64,000 bases of DNA, taken from positions 52,103 through 116,102 of the forward strand of contig WSXW01000005.1 of assembly GCA_009773495.1 (NCBI GenBank), read 5' to 3'. This document shows, piece after piece, positions 15,473 through 23,566 of this stretch. The DNA comes from Bacillota bacterium (GTDB lineage: Bacteria; Bacillota; UBA994). Under the pieces are notes generated by a model. The model ran no database searches and had not been told where the DNA came from. It worked only from the letters and a program-made list of their open reading frames with translations. A program made the translations under genes and the position numbers. Numbering within the stretch: position 1 is the first letter of the stretch; the number at the start of each line of letters is the position of its first letter.

Positions 15473-17215
15473 ATGAAGGTATTGCTCACTGGTAACGAAG
15501 CCATAGCCCGCGGGGCCTACGAATTTGGCGTCGCTGTAGCCGCGGCCTACCCCGGCACCCCCAGCACCGAAATCCTCGAGAACATCGCGCAATATCGCGA
15601 AATCAAATCTCAGTGGTCGCCAAACGAAAAGGTCGCGATGGAAGTTGCCGTTGGTGCCTCCATTGCAGGCGCTAGAACACTGGCGGCAATGAAGCACGTG
15701 GGGGTTAATGTAGCGGCCGACCCTCTCTTTACTTTGTCCTACTCCGGTGTGAATGGCGGACTTGTCTTGGTATCGGCAGATGACCCTGGCATGCACAGCT
15801 CTCAAAATGAACAAGATAATCGCTATTATGCTAAGTTCGCGAAAATCCCCATGTTTGAGCCTAGCGACAGCCAAGAGGCTAAAGACTTCGTGGGCCTCTC
15901 CCTCGATGTGAGTGAAGCCTACGATGTCCCTGTCCTACTCCGCTCTACTACGCGTATTTCTCACTCCAAGACCCTTGTGGAGCTCAATGCTGCCAGCGAG
16001 CGCCTTGTAAAGTCTTATGTTAAGGACATTAAAAAGAATGTCATGATTCCAGGGCATGCGCGCCTTAAACGGCTCCACCTAGAGGAACGTTACAAAAAAC
16101 TCCAAGAATACTCCGAAACTACCCCTGTGAACCGAGTAGAGTGGGCTGACAAGAAAGTTGGCGTGATTACATCCGGCATTGCCTACCAATACGTTAAAGA
16201 AGCAATGCCCGATGCATCGATTCTGAAGCTAGGCTTTACTTGGCCTCTACCAGACAAGATGATTCTGGACTTTGCTTCGCGAGTTGAGACACTCTACGTC
16301 ATTGAAGAAAACGAGCCCTACCTCGAAGAGCACATTAAGGCCCTTGGGGTTGTGGCTACAGGCAAAGATATCTTCCCCATCACGGGAGAGCTTTCCGCTC
16401 GTATCATCGAGAGAGCTATCGGCGGGGAAACACATCTCCCCGGCCAGCTAGCTGAAAACGTGCCCATGCGTCCACCCGTGTTATGCCCAGGGTGCCCACA
16501 CCGTGCAGTATTCTACGTGTTGAAACAGCTCAAGCTGCACGTTACCGGCGACATTGGCTGCTACACGCTCGGCGCCCTCTCTCCACTTGACTCTATGGAT
16601 ACCACCATCTGCATGGGCGCATCAATCCCCATGGCTTTGGGCTTTGAAAAAGCTCACCCGGAGCTAGCAGAAAAAACAGTGGCTGTTATCGGCGACTCCA
16701 CATTCATCCACTCGGGCATAACCGGGCTAATCGACATTGTATATAACCATGGTACTTCTACCGTGCTGATACTAGACAACAGCACTACAGCGATGACTGG
16801 TCATCAAGAGAACCCGTCTACGGGCAAGACTCTACAAAAAGACCCCACTACCCAGGTGGATATGGAAGCGCTGTGCCGAGCGGTTGGTGTGAAGCGAGTT
16901 TTTACAGTAGACCCCTTTGCCATGGATGAGCTTAAGGAACTAATTAAGCGTGAGGTCGCTACCCGCGAGCCTTCGGTGATTATCGCCAAACGTCCTTGTG
17001 CCCTAATTGTTAAACACGAGGCTCCTCTACTCACAATTCTGCATGACAATTGCGTGGGATGCAAGATGTGCATGAGGGTCGGCTGCCCGGCCATCAGCCA
17101 TGGCAACAAAAAGAGCACAATCAATGCCGCCCTGTGTATTGGCTGCGGCGTGTGTGCTCAAGTCTGCAAATTCAGTGCAATAGTTGGGGACATTCCTCTG
17201 ACTCCGATCTCTTAA
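15473..17215 (+). CDS. iorA: Indolepyruvate ferredoxin oxidoreductase, alpha subunit
   Basis: A 580-residue catalytic subunit that oxidatively decarboxylates aryl 2-oxoacids (from Trp, Phe, Tyr) to aryl-acetyl-CoA with reduction of ferredoxin. The N-terminal pyruvate-binding domain reads GNEAIARGAYEFGVAVAAAY, with YPGTPSTEI. The thiamine-diphosphate domain shows CPGCPHRAVF, GDIGCYTLG and GDSTFIHSG. The C-terminus holds two cluster motifs, CVGCKMCMRVGCP and CIGCGVCAQVC, the usual dicluster ferredoxin domain of IorA. AGGAGG precedes the ATG. The last codons (VGDIPLTPIS) fall inside a dispersed repeat at 17186-17239. iorB follows after 58 bases. Confidence 0.95.
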   Translation: MKVLLTGNEAIARGAYEFGVAVAAAYPGTPSTEILENIAQYREIKSQWSPNEKVAMEVAVGASIAGARTLAAMKHVGVNVAADPLFTLSYSGVNGGLVLVSADDPGMHSSQNEQDNRYYAKFAKIPMFEPSDSQEAKDFVGLSLDVSEAYDVPVLLRSTTRISHSKTLVELNAASERLVKSYVKDIKKNVMIPGHARLKRLHLEERYKKLQEYSETTPVNRVEWADKKVGVITSGIAYQYVKEAMPDASILKLGFTWPLPDKMILDFASRVETLYVIEENEPYLEEHIKALGVVATGKDIFPITGELSARIIERAIGGETHLPGQLAENVPMRPPVLCPGCPHRAVFYVLKQLKLHVTGDIGCYTLGALSPLDSMDTTICMGASIPMALGFEKAHPELAEKTVAVIGDSTFIHSGITGLIDIVYNHGTSTVLILDNSTTAMTGHQENPSTGKTLQKDPTTQVDMEALCRAVGVKRVFTVDPFAMDELKELIKREVATREPSVIIAKRPCALIVKHEAPLLTILHDNCVGCKMCMRVGCPAISHGNKKSTINAALCIGCGVCAQVCKFSAIVGDIPLTPIS

Positions 17216-17239
17216 CCCTTGAAGAAGAGGTGTGTCCCT
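17186..17239. repeat. Dispersed hairpin repeat GGGGACATTCCTC...GTGTGTCCC
   Basis: The block starts GGGGACATTCCTCTGACTCC and ends GAAGAGGTGTGTCCC. A second copy is at 31778-31832. The ends are imperfectly complementary (GGGGACA with TGTCCC; TTCCTC with GAGG), so the RNA could fold. This copy covers the final codons and stop of iorA. Confidence 0.7.
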
Positions 17240-17273
17240 AAACCTATAAACCTATAATATAGGAGGAGATGTA

Positions 17274-17846
17274 ATGAAAACTCATAATATCCTCTTGGTC
17301 GGTGTTGGGGGGCAAGGCACAATTTTAGCGAGCAAGATTTTAGCCGAGGTTGCTACGATGCAAGGGCACGATGTCAAAATGTCTGAGATTCATGGCATGG
17401 CTCAGCGCGGCGGCAGCGTAGTAACCCAGGTGCGCATGGGCGAAAAAGTCTATTCCCCTCTGATTGAAGAAGGCGACGCTGACAATATTGTAGCCTTTGA
17501 AAAACTTGAGGCCCTGCGCTATGTGCACTATTTGCGCGAAGGCGGCTCGATTGTGGTCAATGACCAGCAAATCGACCCTATGACAGTTATTACCGGAGCA
17601 CACGTTTACCCGCCAGAAGTTATGGAGAAGCTGCAGGAGAGAGCTAGCGATGTGCTGGTGATCGACGCACTACAACTTGCCCGCGAAGTAGGCAGCATTA
17701 GAGCGGTGAACGTTGTGCTGCTCGGCGCCCTAGCCCGCAAGATGGACATTACAAAAGAATCCTGGCTCGAAGCCATTCGCCGTACTGTACCTGCAAAGTT
17801 TCTAGCATTAAACCTACAAGCGTTCGAAGCTGGATATTCAGGCTAG
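17274..17846 (+). CDS. iorB: Indolepyruvate ferredoxin oxidoreductase, beta subunit
   Basis: A 190-residue subunit of the pyruvate ferredoxin oxidoreductase gamma type. The N-terminal Rossmann-like motif is LVGVGGQGTILASKIL, followed by EIHGMAQRGGSV, the typical IorB wording. It partners IorA in the cytoplasmic complex. AGGAGGAG lies just upstream of ATG 17274. A strong hairpin at 17879-17901 closes the operon. Confidence 0.94.
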   Translation: MKTHNILLVGVGGQGTILASKILAEVATMQGHDVKMSEIHGMAQRGGSVVTQVRMGEKVYSPLIEEGDADNIVAFEKLEALRYVHYLREGGSIVVNDQQIDPMTVITGAHVYPPEVMEKLQERASDVLVIDALQLAREVGSIRAVNVVLLGALARKMDITKESWLEAIRRTVPAKFLALNLQAFEAGYSG

Positions 17847-17878
17847 GAACTTGGGGGAACGAATCAAAAGACAAAAAC

Positions 17879-17901
17879 GAGAGCCCCTTACAGGGGCTCT
17901 C
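17879..17901. terminator. Bidirectional terminator between iorB and cassette A
   Basis: GAGAGCCCC (17879-17887) pairs with GGGGCTCTC (17893-17901). The plus strand continues TCTTAT; the minus strand continues GTTTTTGTCTTTTG, a good T-run for ending cassette A. Confidence 0.85.
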
Positions 17902-17915
17902 TCTTATAGCAACTA

Positions 17916-18554
17916 CTAGATTACTCCTAGCCACTTGCCAAGCAGGTTCGAAAGCTGAGCGATCAACAGGTTGAGACGACCGGCTACAACGTTACCGAAG
18001 GATACACCAAAGGTGATCATCATTAGCCAGCGACCAGCCTGAGAAACTCTCCTCACAGGCCCGCGCTGCGGGATAGAGAAGATAAAGTACGCTAGAATTG
18101 CCATTAGCCCAAGTACGATAATCGTATTATTCAGGGACCGACCCAACCAGATGGTACCGTCGGGGCGCTTAGCCAGAATGTTAATCATCGTAGCCCTAGC
18201 CTGTTGAAAGCCAGAAGTCCATAGGTTGGAATACAGGGAGAGACCTACACCGTTGCCGACGATATAAGCGATCGGCCAGCGAGACACCCATGCATACCCC
18301 TTAATGAAACGGGCGTAAAGCATGACACCAAGGAGCAACGGAATGATAAGGTGGTAATCCCCCTTTGTGTTTAGCGGAACCCAACCAAAACGGTGAATAT
18401 TGCCGACTGCTACTCCCAAAAAATGGCCTGCTGTACAACCCACGAAGACATGCTCCGCCAAGCGATAAACTGGATTCTCTTTATATAGGAATGACATTAT
18501 CGAAAGAATGCATAACGCCATTACCCAAGTCCAAATGTCCATTGAAATATTCAC
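17916..18554 (-). CDS. Cassette A gene 4: polytopic membrane protein, unknown
   Basis: Not recognised. The 212-residue protein has about six membrane segments (roughly 6-23, 34-51, 68-84, 93-107, 141-160, 174-196). Wording shared with its paralog at 22040-22678 includes YKENP, RWP/RWS after AWVSRW, QxRATMIN, RW(L/V)MM(I/V)TFGVSFGNVV and LGKWLG. Both copies are exactly 212 residues. It is the last gene of a four-gene minus-strand operon and ends before a strong terminator. The start is GTG at 18554 with GAGGAGGTG upstream. Membrane location is clear; function is not. Confidence 0.8.
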   Translation of the reverse strand: MNISMDIWTWVMALCILSIMSFLYKENPVYRLAEHVFVGCTAGHFLGVAVGNIHRFGWVPLNTKGDYHLIIPLLLGVMLYARFIKGYAWVSRWPIAYIVGNGVGLSLYSNLWTSGFQQARATMINILAKRPDGTIWLGRSLNNTIIVLGLMAILAYFIFSIPQRGPVRRVSQAGRWLMMITFGVSFGNVVAGRLNLLIAQLSNLLGKWLGVI

Positions 18555-18590
18555 TATGTCACCTCCTCTATTTAGAATGAGGCCGTAAAC

Positions 18591-19400
18591 TTATTTTTTC
18601 TTTTTTGAGAAAAAATAAGCAAAATTACCTACCAAGATGAAGCCAACAATAACCAAGTGCCCTAAAGACGAAGCGTCCATAGCAGCAGCTCCATCGCCAG
18701 GAATCCCGATGAGCAATTCGTACTCAGCAGCTCCACGCAGCCCCTGCAATAGACCCTTGAGCTGGCCGGAGTTGTAGAAGGGCATTGCGCCAGTAACGCT
18801 TACTGTAACTACGCCCGCTGCGAATTTAACGCCCATGGGGTCAACAGCCTGACGAATAAAGGCCTCGTAACCCGGCGTACCTGAGGCAAACTCGAAAACG
18901 AAACCAAAGTCATTCATGTCCTTGATGCCTTGCATTACTGGCAGGTCAGCAGTTTTATTGCCGCGGATATCGGTCGGGATAACCAAAGCATCGACTGCAA
19001 AGCTGCGAATTGCGTTTTCGCCACCCGTCATGAAACCTAGGTTGACAAAGTCCGTACCATACTTGCCACCCTGGGCTTCGAGATCTGCGATGAGCAAGTC
19101 AGCCATCATCGGGCCGTCAGCCCAGAAGGCAACGCCTACCCACTTAATCCCACGCTTAGTAAGATGGTTAACAATTGCCGTGGCCTGAGGATGGATGTCG
19201 CCCGCACTACTTGGACCGTAGTCAAAAGAGAGCAGCACTACATCGGTAGCAGGGTCAAGACCTTCAATAATAGCGTGAACCGCCGTAGTAGAGTCATTGA
19301 CCAGTAACGGAATACCCAGTGGTCGAATCAGCGGAAAGGCCAAAGCGATTACTAAAATCACATAAATAATCCTACGGTCAACATTAAGCAATTTATTCAC
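18591..19400 (-). CDS. Cassette A gene 3: membrane-anchored alpha/beta-like protein, unknown
   Basis: Not recognised. At 269 residues it has one hydrophobic segment near the N-terminus (about 11-30) and one at the C-terminus (about 247-264), before a KKKK tail. Between them lies a soluble domain of about 215 residues that would face outward if the tail stays inside. Conserved with the paralog at 22711-23538: DPATDVVLLSFDY, HPQA, RGIKWVGV, FVNLG, GGE.AI, and LLQGLRGAAEYE. The alternating strands and helices suggest a Rossmann-like fold, but no catalytic motif was identified. The start is GTG with AAAGGAGGTG upstream. Confidence 0.78.
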   Translation of the reverse strand: MNKLLNVDRRIIYVILVIALAFPLIRPLGIPLLVNDSTTAVHAIIEGLDPATDVVLLSFDYGPSSAGDIHPQATAIVNHLTKRGIKWVGVAFWADGPMMADLLIADLEAQGGKYGTDFVNLGFMTGGENAIRSFAVDALVIPTDIRGNKTADLPVMQGIKDMNDFGFVFEFASGTPGYEAFIRQAVDPMGVKFAAGVVTVSVTGAMPFYNSGQLKGLLQGLRGAAEYELLIGIPGDGAAAMDASSLGHLVIVGFILVGNFAYFFSKKKK

Positions 19401-19432
19401 TCGAAGGGCACCTCCTTTCTTTTAGAGTTGTA

Positions 19433-20089
19433 TTATTCGCCACCGAGATGGCCTCGTTCAAGACCTAAGAGAATACGCAAGCTGGTTGCAAAACCACCGA
19501 TAGCAGCACCGATGATAATGGAACGCTGCCCTACCATGTTAGGAACGGCAAGCAACCATCGTTGAATTACAGGGAATTGATCCCAAATTTCCGCACCGAT
19601 AGGGGCGGCACCAATCATAACCAGGACAGCGGCGACCAACAATACGGTAGCCTCTAAGCTACGAGCTCTGAACGCGCGATAAGAAGCTGATGCAATGTAA
19701 AATGCGAGCACCGCGAACATAGCAGCGGACAGCGGGCTTAGAATGTTATTAAAGTAGTTGGCATAACCGGCGGCCAAGGCCTTATTGGCTGGCAGTAGTT
19801 CAACTGCTGTACGGTAAACGAAGAAGAAAGCAAGAGCAAAAACCAGAGCTACACTGTTGTACCAACCTGCGCGCTTACGAGAAATACTATTAGCGTGAAT
19901 CCTGAGAAGGTTAACGGAGGCCAGGCCTGTAGCAAATGCTGCCACAATGGTTGTCCAAGGCGAGAAATAGGTCGCTGTGATAAAACTAAAGGGCTGCCCT
20001 ACGAGTGGGATATTGCCGGCCGTCAAAGGCGCAAGCAAGAATACCAAACCCACCACTAGAGTAATAATAAACGGAATTTCTCTACGCAA
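19433..20089 (-). CDS. Cassette A gene 2: polytopic membrane protein, unknown
   Basis: Not recognised. At 218 residues it has about five membrane segments. It shares strongly conserved blocks with its paralog at 23567-24220: ISRKR.GWYNS, FYIASASYRAFRARSLEA, APIG, and GAAIGGFATS, with LLGLERGHLGGE as the shared C-terminus. The charged ARxLEA stretch between segments and the invariant C-terminal tail look like cytoplasmic contact surfaces, which is inference. The start is TTG at 20089, with AAAAGGAGGTG seven to eight bases upstream and MRREIP matching the paralog's start. Confidence 0.78.
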   Translation of the reverse strand: MRREIPFIITLVVGLVFLLAPLTAGNIPLVGQPFSFITATYFSPWTTIVAAFATGLASVNLLRIHANSISRKRAGWYNSVALVFALAFFFVYRTAVELLPANKALAAGYANYFNNILSPLSAAMFAVLAFYIASASYRAFRARSLEATVLLVAAVLVMIGAAPIGAEIWDQFPVIQRWLLAVPNMVGQRSIIIGAAIGGFATSLRILLGLERGHLGGE

Positions 20090-20132
20090 CTGTTACACCT
20101 CCTTTTCATTGGGGAGTTGCTATACGACACAT

Positions 20133-20915
20133 TTACTTAGACATGACCTTTACGAGCCACTGACTGCCGGAGGTCGCCATTGCGGCACCAACAAAAACCA
20201 TGGCTATGAGAGCTAACTTGATGTAGTCCTGAGCAGCGATACTACCGAGCTTATTCTTGTCTTGAGACAGATAAGCGCCAGCAGCGTAGATTTCCTCACC
20301 GATGAGGGTGTAGTCGCATGCAGCCACGAAGAACGGGATCTGATGCATATTAGCTGTGCCCGCGACTTGAATAGCGCCGGCTTGAGCGCCACCTTCAGCC
20401 ATTAGCAAAGACTCTGCCCAGAAACCACCGATCATAATGTTAGCAGCAACCTTCTGACGAGCGAAGATACCAAGTACGCCGGCGATGTAAGCAAACTGTT
20501 CGCTAGAGAGGAAGCGCACTGTATCTTCCTTGTACATGTCGGCCTTGCCTGCAGCCATGTAACCCTGCTGTACAACCTCCTGTGCCAACGGTAAAACGTT
20601 GGGGATACGGATGGTTACGATCAGATCAGCATCATACTTAGCAGAGAGACCAGTCACATACGCTAGAACCTCAAGAGCTGCAAAAGTTTGAGGCGCATCA
20701 GAACCTGTGATGTCGGCAATACCGGGGGAGAAATGGATTGGCTTACCCATTTCAGTTGCACGACCGATGGATTCCTCGATAGCCTCTAGCCCTGCAATGC
20801 GACGAAGAACAGGAGTAAACTTGCCAGCCTTTGTTGCTCGAATGACGGCCACGATAAGCAAGCTACACACGATCAACGCATAGAAACCGAAGAGATTACC
20901 TTTGACGATACTCAT
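20133..20915 (-). CDS. Cassette A gene 1: two-segment membrane protein, DUF6754-like
   Basis: A 260-residue protein, first gene of the operon. One membrane segment lies near the N-terminus (about 8-25) and one near the C-terminus (about 232-250), around a soluble core. Blocks shared with the paralog at 24261-25043 include GRATEMG.P.HF.PG, PQTFAALE, YVTGL.AKY, VTIRIPNV.PLAQE, DTVRFLSSEQFAY, QIPFFVAACDYTLIGEE and GAYLSQDK. I believe this matches the family named DUF6754, but could not check. The ATG at 20915 is chosen over one 23 codons upstream because GGGAGGTG precedes it and it gives the same 260-residue length as the paralog. Confidence 0.78.
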   Translation of the reverse strand: MSIVKGNLFGFYALIVCSLLIVAVIRATKAGKFTPVLRRIAGLEAIEESIGRATEMGKPIHFSPGIADITGSDAPQTFAALEVLAYVTGLSAKYDADLIVTIRIPNVLPLAQEVVQQGYMAAGKADMYKEDTVRFLSSEQFAYIAGVLGIFARQKVAANIMIGGFWAESLLMAEGGAQAGAIQVAGTANMHQIPFFVAACDYTLIGEEIYAAGAYLSQDKNKLGSIAAQDYIKLALIAMVFVGAAMATSGSQWLVKVMSK

Positions 20916-20950
20916 TAAAAATTCACCTCCCTTATCTCTTTTATTACATT

Positions 20951-20970
20951 CTGCATTCATTTGAATGCAG
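20951..20970 (-). promoter_or_regulatory. Hairpin in the cassette A leader
   Basis: A perfect 9-bp inverted repeat CTGCATTCA-TT-TGAATGCAG lies 35 bases upstream of the first cassette A gene. On the transcribed strand it is preceded by TTAAGTTT, giving TAAGTTTCTGC at the hairpin start, the same arrangement as in cassette B (25099-25120). Confidence 0.5.
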
Positions 20971-21096
20971 AAACTTAAGAGCATAAATAGAGCGGGGTAA
21001 ATAACCTAATTGTCTTGCTCTAAATCTATTAATTCTGCTAGTTGATACAAAATCCTTCTTATAGCGGAAAAGTTTTTGAGATTTTTCGCATAACTA

Positions 21097-21115
21097 GCTT
21101 GCTTGCTTGCTTGCT
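21097..21115. repeat. GCTT microsatellite
   Basis: Four full copies of GCTT and a partial fifth (GCT) in tandem, upstream of cassette A. Confidence 0.8.
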
Positions 21116-21218
21116 AACTACCCTTAGCTCATAGTTATTGTCCTCATTACTCTTTTACTACAATATGCAGCAAAAAGAGTGTGCCGTAAAACGTTTATTC
21201 GTAAACCACGCTAAAAGG

Positions 21219-21529
21219 GGCTGTTGCAGTAACAGCCGTGGCCACGAGGGCACGAGGGCACGACGTGTCGTGCCCCTACATGGGGTTCTAACTTCGTGTA
21301 GGGGCACGGCACTGCCGTGCCCTTTTAGCGTGGTCGTACCCCTACACTGGATGGGCATGCATGTATCACCCGCAAGCATAGCAGAGCTGTGCGATAGGGC
21401 CGTGCCCCTACACATGGGGTTCTAACTTCGTGTAGGGGCACGGCACTGCCGTGCCCTTTTAGCGTGGTCGTGCCCCTACACAGGGTTTTAGCGTGGACGT
21501 GGGGACGATGGGCTGTTGCAGTAACAGCC
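21219..21529. repeat. Composite palindromic repeat block
   Basis: The block is bounded by two copies of one palindrome, GGCTGTT-GCAGT-AACAGCC, at 21219-21237 and 21511-21529. Inside are two near-identical copies of about 77 bases (21271-21346 and 21403-21481), each holding CCCCTAC, TTCTAACTTCGTGTAGGGG, the palindrome GGGCACGGCACTGCCGTGCCC and TTTTAGCGTGG. A related palindrome, GGGCACGCCATGGCGTGCCC, is at 31698-31717. No open frame makes sense across it. It could be a miniature mobile element or a REP-like array. Confidence 0.75.
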
Positions 21530-21599
21530 CCTAAAAAACACAAAAGATATTAATGATACAAAATATCTTACAGTAAACGTATACATCATTAGTGTATCT

Positions 21600-21850
21600 C
21601 AACTGGCACTTCCGATGGATATTGGTGTAATGATCCCGGAGGATGATTCGATGATCTGTTCTCGCAACTAGTACATCTGCTGGCGGAGGCGGGAGAGCTG
21701 TCGCTTGGCAGTGTGTTCATCCGGCGCTTCTTCCTGCGAGGCCAGGTAAAAGTGCAGACAGAGTTCCTGTTACTGACCATAGCATTCAACATAAACAAAC
21801 TCCACAACAAGATCCAATCCGGGCGCTGCGGATCATATTTGCACATTCCC
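21600..21850 (+). pseudogene. IS1182-type transposase remnant with internal deletions
   Basis: Three pieces of one transposase are read in order. The first, QLALPMDIGVMIPEDDS (21600 onward), is the typical N-terminus. The second, LFSQLVHLLAEAGELSLGSVFI (about 21658-21721, shifted frame), is the stretch leading to the first catalytic Asp. The third, RRFFLRGQVKVQTEFLLL followed by FNINKLHNKIQSG, is the typical C-terminus. The catalytic core between them is gone, so it cannot be active. No terminal repeats were found. Confidence 0.75.
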
Positions 21851-21978
21851 AAAGCGCGTCCACAACTTAACAGTTATCCACAGGGGAAGGGCATTTCTTT
21901 TTCAAATGTACCCAACAGCCTCCTAATCGGTAAGTGTTCATGCAAGGTGTGGTTCTTTCCCTGATCCGAACAAAAATG

Positions 21979-22021
21979 AGCGTGCCGCTCTACGTTTACG
22001 AATAAACGTTTTGCGACACGC
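21979..22021 (-). terminator. Terminator of cassette B
   Basis: A long hairpin: an outer stem GCGTGCCGC/GCGACACGC (one mismatch) and an inner ACGTTTA-CGAA-TAAACGT. On the minus strand it is followed by TCATTTTTG, 18 bases past the stop of the last cassette B gene. On the plus strand it is followed by CTTTTTT. Confidence 0.75.
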
Positions 22022-22039
22022 CTTTTTTACTTAAACGAA

Positions 22040-22678
22040 CTAAAGTATCCCTAACCATTTACCTAGGATATCTTCCAGGGAACCGAGCAGCAGGGAAATG
22101 CGTCCCATAACTACGTTACCGAACGATACACCGAAGGTAACCATCATTACCCACCGTCCCAGTGTCGCACCTGTCTTAACTGGACCCTTCTGCTCCACAG
22201 AGAAGAAGAAGTACAACAAGATCGACAATACGCTGACCACTAGGAAGATGTTATTCAGTGTTTTTGGCAGCAGAATGGCACCGGCCGTGTCCTTAGCAAT
22301 GACGTTAATCATCGTGGCGCGAACCTGAGCCACAAGCTGAGAGTTAACAACACCATAGATAGCAGTACCAGTACCGATACCTACCAAGAAGGACATAGAC
22401 CAACGACTGACCCAAGCCACACTCTTGAAGAAACGAGTAAACAGCATTAGACCAAGGAAAATTGGAATAATTACGCTGTATTGCCCCTTCTCTACGAGTG
22501 GCACCCAACCGCGGTCGTAGATGTTACCCCAGTTAATGCCGATGGCATAACCAGCACCTGCACCAACGTAAATGTGCTCAAACAAGCGGTATAATGGGTT
22601 CTCCTTATAAATGAAAGAGAAGATAGCAAGCATGCCTAAACCCATAAACCAGATCCACAGATTGCCCGAAATATTCAC
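22040..22678 (-). CDS. Cassette B gene 4: polytopic membrane protein, unknown
   Basis: Paralog of the protein at 17916-18554 and also 212 residues. I chose the GTG at 22678 because AGGAGG lies seven bases upstream and it aligns with the cassette A start (both MNIS). It has about six membrane segments in the same places. Conserved: FIYKENPLYRL.EH, GWVPL, WVSRW, VRATMIN, RW.MM.TFGVSFGNVV, and LGKWLGIL at the end. It shows no similarity to a family I can name. Its position at the end of the operon is the same as in cassette A. Confidence 0.8.
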   Translation of the reverse strand: MNISGNLWIWFMGLGMLAIFSFIYKENPLYRLFEHIYVGAGAGYAIGINWGNIYDRGWVPLVEKGQYSVIIPIFLGLMLFTRFFKSVAWVSRWSMSFLVGIGTGTAIYGVVNSQLVAQVRATMINVIAKDTAGAILLPKTLNNIFLVVSVLSILLYFFFSVEQKGPVKTGATLGRWVMMVTFGVSFGNVVMGRISLLLGSLEDILGKWLGIL

Positions 22679-22710
22679 AGTGTCACCTCCTAACCTCACT
22701 GAGGTAGAGT

Positions 22711-23538
22711 TTATTTTTTATCCTTCTTCTTGTCCATGAAGAAAGCGACGTTGCCAACAAGAATGAACAGAATAATTACCATGTGACCCATGGACTGAGC
22801 GTCCATCTTAGCGGCACCCGCACCAGGAGATCCGAGAAGCATCTCGTATTCAGCTGCACCGCGGAGGCCCTGTAGTAGTCCTTGAACCTGGCCAGCCTGA
22901 AGGAAAGGCATGACCTGCGGTACACTTACTGTAACGATACCTACACCGTACTTAATACCATGTGGGCCTTGCACTTGACGAACCCATTCTTGGAAACCTG
23001 GGTTACCAGATACAAAGTCGATGGTGTACGCAAAGTCAGTGATATTATTGATGCCAGCCATGACGGGAAGGCTATCGATGCTATTTCCACGGAAGTCATT
23101 ACTAAATGCTCCCCTCGGATTGTCACCGAAGTTCTTAATCGCTGTTTCGCCACCTGCCATGTAGCCAAGGTTTACGAAATCAACACCGTACATAGCTCCT
23201 TGGGCTTCATAATACTTCATAATCTGCTCAGCATACATCGGGCCAGCGTCCCAGAAACTTACACCTACCCACTTAATACCGCGACGCATCAGATGTTCGG
23301 CGATAACTACAGCCTGCGGATGTACGTCGGGGGATCCGCCAGGAGAATAGTCAAAAGATAGTAACACTACATCTGTTGCTGGGTCCAGGTCCTCGATGAT
23401 ATTGTAGATTGTCTTGGTTGTTTCATTTACGGAGAGAGGGATACCGATAGGCCTGAGCAATGGTATAACTAGAACAACGAGAAGTATGGCGTAAATGACT
23501 CTGCGATCGATATTTTGCAACTTGTTAAAGATGTTCAC
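22711..23538 (-). CDS. Cassette B gene 3: membrane-anchored alpha/beta-like protein, unknown
   Basis: Paralog of 18591-19400, 275 residues from GTG 23538. AAAGGAGGTG lies 11 bases upstream of that GTG; a longer frame would overlap the ribosome binding site and the upstream gene. One N-terminal and one C-terminal membrane segment enclose a soluble domain, followed by a KKKDKK tail. Shared blocks are DPATDVVLLSFDYSP, HPQA, RGIKWVGVSFW, GPM, VDFVNLGYMAGGE and GLLQGLRGAAEYE. The conserved Asp and His residues (FDY, DVHPQA) could mark a site, but that is only a guess. Confidence 0.78.
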   Translation of the reverse strand: MNIFNKLQNIDRRVIYAILLVVLVIPLLRPIGIPLSVNETTKTIYNIIEDLDPATDVVLLSFDYSPGGSPDVHPQAVVIAEHLMRRGIKWVGVSFWDAGPMYAEQIMKYYEAQGAMYGVDFVNLGYMAGGETAIKNFGDNPRGAFSNDFRGNSIDSLPVMAGINNITDFAYTIDFVSGNPGFQEWVRQVQGPHGIKYGVGIVTVSVPQVMPFLQAGQVQGLLQGLRGAAEYEMLLGSPGAGAAKMDAQSMGHMVIILFILVGNVAFFMDKKKDKK

Positions 23539-23566
23539 CTGTGAAGGCACCTCCTTTCTTGTAAGT

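Larger units (their letters stand above)
20916..22039. other. 1.1-kb spacer between the two cassettes
   Basis: No intact gene is seen. In order it holds the cassette A leader hairpin (20951-20970), an A/T-rich stretch, a GCTT microsatellite (21097-21115), a copy of a hairpin sequence also used in the cassette B terminator (around 21188-21206), a composite palindromic repeat (21219-21529), a decayed IS1182-type transposase (21600-21850), and the cassette B terminator (21979-22021). Short open frames across the repeats are chance frames in palindromes. Confidence 0.7.

Noticed and set aside
21271..21481. Repeats with spacers that might look like a CRISPR array
   Set aside because: Only two long units are present, spacing is irregular, the repeats are long palindromic composites, and no cas gene is near.
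21138..21543. Several open frames rich in RGT and PLH across both strands
   Set aside because: They are translations of the palindromic GGGCACGG/CCCCTAC repeats and occur on both strands at once.
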